Below, in pieces: positions 1 to 5,536 of a stretch of DNA of 9,281 bases. The translations under genes were made by a program, and so were the position numbers. Under the pieces are notes generated by a model, which was not told the origin of the DNA, did no database searches, and saw nothing but the letters and a program-made list of their open reading frames with translations. Origin of the DNA: Acidobacteriaceae bacterium (GTDB lineage Bacteria > Acidobacteriota > Terriglobia > Terriglobales > Acidobacteriaceae); contig JASHUF010000532.1 in assembly GCA_030040175.1 (NCBI GenBank), positions 1 to 9,281 on the forward strand. Reading direction: 5' to 3'. Position 1 is the first letter of the stretch. Each line of letters opens with the position of its first letter.

Positions 1-1
1 C

Positions 2-448
2 GTTACCGCCCTGGAAGGGCTGCCGCTCGATGAATTGCAGAGAGAGAATACTCCTCTCGCCATTGTCTGTTGGGATGCAGCGTCCCTCACTGCCCATCCT
101 GAATTCAGCGGTATCGCGAAGCTCCGCCAACTTCCCGGCGGCTCCATCGGCGTGACGGAGCCGGTATTTCCGGGCGCGGCCGTGCCCGAGAACTTCAGCG
201 GGATAACGGAGTGGAAGAGCAACCTCAATGTTACCGGGCCGGGAGAGGTCACAATCCCAGCGGGCATGGGTTATGGGGCTACACTTCTTCCCGGCGCCAC
301 CTGCATTGCCAAGACGCGTGATCAGTGCTGTGCCTGGCAATATGGGAATACCATTTTCTCCAGCTTTCTTCCCCAAGATCCTTTCGATGCCGGCGAATAC
401 GTTCGCTGGCTCCTACATGGGGATCTGACCACGGAAGAAAAAGGATGA
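2..448 (+). CDS. C-terminal part of an unrecognised protein (5' end outside window)
   Basis: The reading frame is open from base 2 to a TGA at 446-448, giving 148 residues, so the true start lies to the left of the window. I do not recognise the family. The visible part has alternating beta-type and loop segments: LAIVCWDAASL near residues 19-29, a Pro/Gly-rich centre (PGGSIGVTEPVFPG), then TIPAGMGYGATLLPGATCIA and a tail ending GEYVRWLLHG. A beta-strand-rich segment followed by a GNTIFSSFLPQDP stretch and a short final helix loosely recalls GATase-like or ThuA-like ends found in carbohydrate enzymes, but I see no catalytic motif. Cysteines occur as a CC pair at DQCCAWQ. It reads in the same direction as the glycoside hydrolase 95 bases downstream, so the two may share a transcript and a role. 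A TTG at 35 is in frame but has no convincing ribosome binding site, and the frame continues through it. Coding status is fairly sure; function is unknown. Confidence 0.72.
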   Translation, partial: VTALEGLPLDELQRENTPLAIVCWDAASLTAHPEFSGIAKLRQLPGGSIGVTEPVFPGAAVPENFSGITEWKSNLNVTGPGEVTIPAGMGYGATLLPGATCIAKTRDQCCAWQYGNTIFSSFLPQDPFDAGEYVRWLLHGDLTTEEKG

Positions 449-543
449 AAGACAACCTGCGGTAGATTGTTTCTAGGCTGTGCCGCTGCGGTATATCGCG
501 GCCTTTGCTATGAGTCGAAAGCGAGTGCTCTTGGAGTGAGGAA
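449..543 (+). other. Short intergenic leader with strong ribosome binding site
   Basis: This 95-base gap separates two + strand genes. Its 3' end reads GGAGTGAGGAA directly before the ATG at 544; GGAG at 533-536 sits 7 bases from the start codon and fixes the start of the next gene. I see no convincing -35/-10 pair and no clear terminator, so read-through from the upstream gene is possible. Confidence 0.5.
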
Positions 544-2652
544 ATGAATGCATTTACGCGCCGGTCGTTCGTCAAATCAGTCAGCTTCGCGGCAGGCTTA
601 GGCTCCATTCCCAACGTGGTGAGTGCGCAAAGCGGGATCGCGGCTCCTGATGTGCAGATGCCTGCCGTCGCCCCCAACCCCAAGGGCCTCCGCTTTCGAC
701 AGGTTCATTTGGACTTTCACACTTCGCCCCTCATCACGGACGTGGGGGCAGACTTCGACTCGTCAAGCTTCGTCCAGACGCTACGGGACGCCTATGTCAA
801 TTCTATAAACATATTTGCGAAGTGCCATCACGGAATGGCCTACTATCCGAGCAAAATAGGTCCCATGCACCCGGGGCTGAAGTTCGACCTGCTCGGAGAA
901 ATGATCGCAGCATGCCATAAGTTGGATATCCTCACGCCGGTCTACATCACCGTGATGTGGGATCAATTTGCCGCGGAGCAGCACGCTGATTGGCGCGTTC
1001 TTGACGAGAACGGGGCCGTAGACGGCGCGACTCCCTTGGAGCCCGGCTGGAAGAGACTTTGTGTCAATACACCGTATCTCGATTATGTGGCCGCACAGGC
1101 CGACGAGGTGGCCAGGAGTTATGAGGCAGACGGGTTCTGGTTTGATATTGTCCAGTACCCGCCTTATGGATGCTTTTGTCACTACTGCATGGAGGAGCGG
1201 GAAACTTTAGGATTCGACTCGCGTAAGCAGGATGAACGTGCAAAGCATATGGAGATGGTTCTTCTTCGGGCCATGGACCGCCTGCAGACCACGGTACGGC
1301 GCTATCGGCCTCACGCGGCCACGTTTTTTAACGGCCAGGTGCGTGTGGGCATGCGGCCCTATCTTAAGCACTATACGCAAATCGAAATTGAGTCTCTGCC
1401 CGGAGGCGGCTGGGGATACGCTCATTTTGCCGTGATGTCGCGGTATGTGCGCAGGCTGGGCCTCGACTACCTGGGAATGGACGCTCGCTTTCATCGCACC
1501 TGGGGAGATTTCGGTAGTCTACGCAACCAAGCGGCGTTGGACTACGAGTGCTTCCGCATGTTGGCGCAGGGCGGCAAGTGCTCGATGGGCGATCAGATGC
1601 ATCCCCGAGGACGCCTGTTGAAACCTGTCTATTCCCGCATAGGGAAAACATACAAAAGCGTAGCCGAGAAAGAGCCGTGGTGTATCGGGGCAGAGGCGGT
1701 GACGGAGATTGGCTTTCTTTCCACTTCCCGATCCCTCCTGCCAGGAGAAGTGGTTGCACCGGACGTCGGTCTTACCAATATCCTTGCCGAGTTGCATTAT
1801 CAATTCGACGTGCTTGACCGCGACTCCGATTTTTCCCGGTACAAGGTACTGATTCTTCCTGACACGCAACGTTTCGACCAGGAGCTGCTCAGGCTTGTAC
1901 GGAATTATCTGGCAAACGGCGGCAAGCTTATTCTCAGTCACGAGTCAGGACTGGATCTAGACGGAAAGAGCTTTGCGCTGAACGAACTGGGCGTCGAATA
2001 CATTGGACCTTCACCGTATAAGGGAGACGCCGGCGATTATTTCGAAGTGCTGGAAGGGGCGAATGAAGATATCGATTCCATGGTGCAGTTTACCTATGCT
2101 CCGGGCTCGGTCGTCCGTGCGCACCGGGAATCTGTGGTTCTGGCACGAATATGGAAGCCCTATTTTGATCGCACCTACGAGCATTTCAGCTCGCATCATC
2201 AAACGCCCTATGACCAGCCAACAGATCAGGCCGCGGTTACGCAACGCGGAGATATTGTCTATATTTCTTTCCCGATTTTTGAATCCTATGCAAAGAACGC
2301 GTACCTGGTTCATAAGCTCCTGATAAGGAATTGCCTGCGGCGCCTTCTGCCGGATCCTTTGTTAAAGGCGGAAATTCCGTCCACGGCGGAAGCATCGCTG
2401 ACTGAGCAGGGGGACAAGCGGATAGTGCATCTATTGCACTATCCAGCCAGTCGTCGGGCTCCAGACTTAGATATCGTCGAAGAGGCGATCCCGCTCGCAA
2501 ACGTAAAGATCGCGCTTCGAATGGAGAGGGAACCTTCTCGAGTCTATCTGGCGCCCCAGAGACAGAGTTTGAAATTTGCGTTCGATGGCAAGTATGCCCA
2601 GACAGTCATCCCGTCGGTCGACGGCCATCAGATGGTGGTGTTCGAGGCGTAG
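544..2652 (+). CDS. Tat-exported putative glycoside hydrolase (GHL6-like barrel plus beta-galactosidase-trimerisation-like domain)
   Basis: This 702-residue protein probably hydrolyses a glycosidic bond outside the cytoplasm; its substrate is not known. Residues 1-28 form a Tat signal with the twin-arginine motif TRRSFVK (5-11) and a hydrophobic stretch ending near VVSA. Residues about 50-370 resemble the uncharacterised GHL6 family, a TIM-barrel relative of GH29 alpha-fucosidases and alpha-amylase-type enzymes. Family-like landmarks are FAKCHHGMAYYP (91-102), DGFWFDIVQYP (196-206) with D201 placed where a barrel nucleophile is expected, CFCHYC (C210, C212, C215) and EIESLPGGGWGY (281-292). 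Residues about 385-500 look like the Rossmann-type domain seen in the beta-galactosidase trimerisation family (YKVLILPDTQRF, then NGGKLILSHESG). Residues about 620-702 form a beta-rich tail beginning RIVHLLHYP, common in this group. The ATG has an ideal ribosome binding site. It converges on the GH31 gene. The fold call is fairly firm; D201 as nucleophile is inferred by position only. An alpha-fucosidase-like or galactosidase-like activity is possible. Confidence 0.85.
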   Translation: MNAFTRRSFVKSVSFAAGLGSIPNVVSAQSGIAAPDVQMPAVAPNPKGLRFRQVHLDFHTSPLITDVGADFDSSSFVQTLRDAYVNSINIFAKCHHGMAYYPSKIGPMHPGLKFDLLGEMIAACHKLDILTPVYITVMWDQFAAEQHADWRVLDENGAVDGATPLEPGWKRLCVNTPYLDYVAAQADEVARSYEADGFWFDIVQYPPYGCFCHYCMEERETLGFDSRKQDERAKHMEMVLLRAMDRLQTTVRRYRPHAATFFNGQVRVGMRPYLKHYTQIEIESLPGGGWGYAHFAVMSRYVRRLGLDYLGMDARFHRTWGDFGSLRNQAALDYECFRMLAQGGKCSMGDQMHPRGRLLKPVYSRIGKTYKSVAEKEPWCIGAEAVTEIGFLSTSRSLLPGEVVAPDVGLTNILAELHYQFDVLDRDSDFSRYKVLILPDTQRFDQELLRLVRNYLANGGKLILSHESGLDLDGKSFALNELGVEYIGPSPYKGDAGDYFEVLEGANEDIDSMVQFTYAPGSVVRAHRESVVLARIWKPYFDRTYEHFSSHHQTPYDQPTDQAAVTQRGDIVYISFPIFESYAKNAYLVHKLLIRNCLRRLLPDPLLKAEIPSTAEASLTEQGDKRIVHLLHYPASRRAPDLDIVEEAIPLANVKIALRMEREPSRVYLAPQRQSLKFAFDGKYAQTVIPSVDGHQMVVFEA

Positions 2653-2756
2653 CGATGGCTTCGTAAGTCCACCACTTTCCTCTCCATGACCATTGAAGCC
2701 GGAGACGGCCGTCGGGATGACCGCCAGCCTCAACTGCCATGGCGAGTGCGCTCCCT

Positions 2757-2778
2757 GAAAGCCGCTTACGGCATTTTC
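2757..2778 (+). terminator. Possible intrinsic terminator after the + strand hydrolase
   Basis: GAAAGCCG, loop CTTA, then CGGC(A)TTTTC can fold into an 8-base-pair stem with one bulged A, and the 3' side has four T residues. It lies about 105 bases past the stop codon of the + strand hydrolase. The T run is short and partly inside the stem, so the call is weak. Confidence 0.3.
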
Positions 2779-2889
2779 TGAGTTACTGTGTCCTTTTCCT
2801 TTCCTCGTAAGGTCGCCGCTCCCTGTTGGTCGCGTCGACTCTGCCTTCCGTCTTCGGGATACAGCTATTCAGAAAATGCGTTAGGGCTT
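2759..2889. repeat. Imperfect long inverted repeat with a perfect 11-base core
   Basis: The left arm 2759-2793 and right arm 2857-2889 are roughly reverse complements. The core GCATTTTCTGA at 2771-2781 matches TCAGAAAATGC at 2869-2879 without error. Outside the core both arms end in AAGCC read inward, with small gaps between. Inside the core the next 12 bases match at 8 positions. About 63 bases lie between the arms. It could be a decayed miniature inverted-repeat element, the foot of a structured RNA, or chance. No target-site duplication is obvious. Confidence 0.4.
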
Positions 2890-2992
2890 AAAATTTGCTG
2901 GAGCGGCGCGCTTCTTCGGCCTTTGCCACGCGACCGCACACCCCATGCAGCTCCTCGCCCGGAGAGGACTGGATTTGAAAATATAGCCAAGC

Positions 2993-5362
2993 TCACCGGG
3001 GGGCGAGCGCAATTGCCTTGGCTTTCCCAGAATAATCAACTACCGCATCCGCATTTGCGGAGACAGCCTCACCGACTCCGCGGCCGGGACCCACAAGAAC
3101 AATGCGAAACTCTCTATTCTTTACCATGCCCGGAAACGTTCCTTCACGATCGCCGATGGTCAACGTTTTGGCCGCGTCATTCCAGTGCATTGGAATCACC
3201 GTGTGGGCTCCCCGCTCGTATCTGTAGCTGTCACCCTCGTCTTCATACAGCGTAAAGGAGCCGTCTGCGCCGCCGTAAACACGGACCTCTACGGGTCCAT
3301 CTGGCTTTTGATCCGCGTACTCGATCTCAGGGCCCAGAGGTACAATCGATCCCGCAGGTACGAAGAGCGGAAGCGTCGGAAGGGGCGCGTCCACATCAAG
3401 AGTCTTCTTGCCCTGAACCGTTTTCCCGGTCCAGAAGTCGTACCAGGCTTTGGCTGCGGGCAAATAGACAGTCCGTGTTCGCGCTCCCTGTTGCCACACC
3501 GGGTTTACCAGGAATGCCGGACCAAACATAAACTCGTCCCCGATATCCCATGCAGCGGGGTCTGTGCGCCAATCCATCAAGAGCGGGCGCTGCATCGTGT
3601 AATCGTCATTGGTTACCTTCCATGCGAGGGAATAAATATAGGGCATCAGTCGATAACGCAAGCGATCATAGGTCAACAGGATTGGCGTAACATCGGAAAA
3701 GGTCCAGATTTCGTTATGAGGGCGATGTCCATGAGTCCGGAACATCGGGCAAAACGCGCCGAACTCAAACCAGCGTGCATACAGTTCCTGATACGCAGGC
3801 GACGTCATGGAAGGATCGTTCTTCAAGGGCCAGTAGCCTGCCACATCGGTGGTCCAGTAGGGGAACCCACTTAGCGCAAAGTTAAGCCCCGCCGCGATCT
3901 GATGATGAAAGGCCCAATTCGTGGGGTAGACGTCGCCACTCCACACCACTGTGCCATAACGCTGCTGACCCAGAAATGCCGAGCGAGTCAGAATCGCGAC
4001 CCTTTTGTCCTGGTTTGTGTGCTTCCAGTGCTCGGCAATGCCTCCGGTATGGAGCAGCGGGAAGACGTTCGTGTACATGTCACCGCTTCCCATTGACAGA
4101 GCCTTGTCCAGAAGCATCGCATCGCCTTCATGCGGGCCCGAATCCGGTTCCGAGGCGTCCAGCCAGAATGAATCCCAACCTTGGGCGAGAAGCGGACCGG
4201 GCAGGCTATTCCAAAAGAAATCTCTTGCCCTGGGATTCGTCGCGTCGTACTCAACCGTTCCAGGAATGAGCAGGTCACTATCTCTTAGCTTTTGCAGGTT
4301 AACCGAGTCCTGATTGTATTGCCCCCACACTGAAAGCATGGTATGAACGTGTTCCTGATGGAGCTGTTTTAATTCCGTATCGACATCCGGATAACCCGAG
4401 TTGAAACTCAGATCACCTTCAGACTTCCACCAACCTCCGTCCTGCACAATGCAATCAAGCGGAATGTGCTCTGCTCTATACTTCTTGGCCAGGTCCAGCA
4501 CCTCCGCTTGCGACTTATAAGAATCTTTCGATTGAATGAACCCGTAGGCCCATTTCGGCAATAACGGCACATGCCCGGTCATATCACGGTATGCATGGAT
4601 TATGTTGTCCATCTCCGGTCCATAGATGAAGTAATAGTCCAGGGCGTCAGCCGAGAGAGAGCGGAAGCTCAACGCGGGCGGATAGCGGTCATCGACATAG
4701 GTGAGCGACGCTGTGTTCCAGAGGAGACCATAACCCTTGCTCGAGAGCATCAGAGGCACGGCGACATCGCCATTATCCTGGCCTAACTCCAGAGTCGCAC
4801 CGCGGTAATTGAACATCCCGTTCTGGTGTTGCCCGAGCCCGTAAATCCCCTCCTCCATGTCGAGCATGAACCGGTCCTCGACGGTCACGGACTTTACCCC
4901 GTTGAGTTCTACAGATTCGAATGTGCGCGGTACTTTCGGTCTTTCCCGTAACAGTTCCTTGTCGTCGACTGTCGAATAAACAAGGTTGCCGCTTCCACTG
5001 CGAAAGGCGACGCGAAGCCGGGACGTTGCGATCGACACACCGTCAGCATCGCGCATGAATTCGAATTTGGCGCCAGGACAAACGGAGACGTTGTCCAGCA
5101 TCCACGGCTGGGCGGCTGAGGCCGCGCTGGCGTCCGTGCCCTCGGGTACGGCTACAACATGTATGACATTTTCTCTGCACACCGTTACGTGCAGAGTCTC
5201 CCCGGGGACTTTGGCCACAAAGCCATCGTCGGTGGACTCAACGTGAACTCCGGATTGCGGAGAAATTGCTTCCTGTGATATTGCCCTGCTTAGCACCGAT
5301 GTCGCGCCGAAAAGAATCAGTGCGCATGCTCGAGCACCCTTGCTGATACGCGGCGACCCCAC
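2993..5362 (-). CDS. Secreted GH31 glycoside hydrolase (alpha-xylosidase/alpha-glucosidase type)
   Basis: This enzyme is expected to cleave alpha-linked xylose or glucose from the non-reducing end of oligosaccharides by the retaining mechanism of family GH31. From the GTG at 5362 it has 789 residues. Residues 1 to about 28 form a signal peptide (SKGARACALILFG core). An N-terminal beta-sandwich covers about 40-260 and includes GIYGLGQHQNGMFNYRG. The barrel begins with LPKWAYGF (268-275). The nucleophile is D402 in FWLDASEPD and the acid/base is D477 in VVWSGD; YWTTDVAGYW and FRTHGH follow. The C-terminal sheet domain DUF5110 spans about 694-729 (VYGGADGSFTLYEDEGDSY). The WLDASEPD nucleophile motif and the GLGQHQ segment resemble Cellvibrio-type alpha-xylosidases, but no PA14 insert is seen and IVQDGGWW differs from the usual aromatic pattern there, so the substrate is open. 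The frame extends upstream to a TTG at 5419, but that codon lies inside the promoter -10 box, whereas the GTG at 5362 has GGGGAG 7 bases before it. Confidence 0.93.
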   Translation of the reverse strand: MGSPRISKGARACALILFGATSVLSRAISQEAISPQSGVHVESTDDGFVAKVPGETLHVTVCRENVIHVVAVPEGTDASAASAAQPWMLDNVSVCPGAKFEFMRDADGVSIATSRLRVAFRSGSGNLVYSTVDDKELLRERPKVPRTFESVELNGVKSVTVEDRFMLDMEEGIYGLGQHQNGMFNYRGATLELGQDNGDVAVPLMLSSKGYGLLWNTASLTYVDDRYPPALSFRSLSADALDYYFIYGPEMDNIIHAYRDMTGHVPLLPKWAYGFIQSKDSYKSQAEVLDLAKKYRAEHIPLDCIVQDGGWWKSEGDLSFNSGYPDVDTELKQLHQEHVHTMLSVWGQYNQDSVNLQKLRDSDLLIPGTVEYDATNPRARDFFWNSLPGPLLAQGWDSFWLDASEPDSGPHEGDAMLLDKALSMGSGDMYTNVFPLLHTGGIAEHWKHTNQDKRVAILTRSAFLGQQRYGTVVWSGDVYPTNWAFHHQIAAGLNFALSGFPYWTTDVAGYWPLKNDPSMTSPAYQELYARWFEFGAFCPMFRTHGHRPHNEIWTFSDVTPILLTYDRLRYRLMPYIYSLAWKVTNDDYTMQRPLLMDWRTDPAAWDIGDEFMFGPAFLVNPVWQQGARTRTVYLPAAKAWYDFWTGKTVQGKKTLDVDAPLPTLPLFVPAGSIVPLGPEIEYADQKPDGPVEVRVYGGADGSFTLYEDEGDSYRYERGAHTVIPMHWNDAAKTLTIGDREGTFPGMVKNREFRIVLVGPGRGVGEAVSANADAVVDYSGKAKAIALAPR

Positions 5363-5369
5363 TCTATTG

Positions 5370-5375
5370 CTCCCC
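5370..5375 (-). promoter_or_regulatory. Ribosome binding site deciding the GH31 start
   Basis: On the - strand GGGGAG lies 7 bases before the GTG at 5362. Together with the promoter immediately upstream, it argues against the longer frame that would begin at TTG 5419. Confidence 0.7.
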
Positions 5376-5418
5376 TGACAATTTGGCACGCAGTAAGCCT
5401 CACATAACTGATATGTCA

Positions 5419-5446
5419 ATTATAGGGCATGCGGCCCCGGCGTCAA
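5419..5446 (-). promoter_or_regulatory. Sigma70-type promoter for the GH31 gene
   Basis: Read on the - strand, TTGACG (5441-5446) is followed by a 16-base spacer and a perfect TATAAT (5419-5424). Transcription would begin near 5412, leaving a leader of about 50 bases before the GTG start at 5362. No obvious operator palindrome overlaps it; the GC-rich spacer CCGGGGCCGCATGCCC is the only notable part. The promoter implies the GH31 gene is transcribed independently of the gamma-glutamyltranspeptidase gene upstream on the same strand. Confidence 0.68.
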
Positions 5447-5536
5447 ATGCCGGATTTCCGTAGCTGCAGATTGCCAGAGCGATGCCAGAATGCAGCCCGC
5501 CGTGGGGTTTCAGAATCACACCGGCATGGGCGGAAC

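Larger units (their letters stand above)
2653..2992. other. Convergent non-coding gap between two glycoside hydrolase genes
   Basis: This 340-base stretch separates the stop codons of two genes that face each other. A possible reading frame starting at a GTG at 2788 runs on into the GH31 gene in antisense; it is rich in Pro, Arg, Leu and His, lacks a good ribosome binding site and shows no family motif, so I do not call it. The gap holds a terminator-like hairpin (2757-2778), an imperfect inverted repeat (2759-2793 against 2857-2889), a perfect 10-base palindrome GACGGCCGTC at 2704-2713, and a small hairpin TCCTC/GAGGA near 2953-2969 without a T run. No RNA gene is recognisable. Confidence 0.6.

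Noticed and set aside
35..448. A complete small gene starting at TTG 35
   Set aside because: The frame stays open to the window edge and no strong ribosome binding site precedes the TTG, so it is better read as the end of a longer gene.
445..465. A six-codon frame starting at an ATG overlapping the stop of the first gene (ATGA)
   Set aside because: It is too short to support, and the ribosome binding site before it is weak; the overlap is probably chance.
2788..3255. A + strand reading frame starting with GTG in the convergent gap and running into GH31
   Set aside because: It lacks a good ribosome binding site, overlaps the conserved end of GH31 in antisense, and has a Pro, Arg, Leu and His rich composition typical of chance frames.
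3185..3874. A 229-residue + strand reading frame inside the GH31 gene
   Set aside because: It lies wholly antisense to the conserved GH31 catalytic and DUF5110 regions and shows no family features.
5414..5419. A perfect TTGACA on the - strand as a -35 box
   Set aside because: No good -10 box follows at 16-18 bases; the overlapping TTGACG and TATAAT pair just upstream is a much better promoter.
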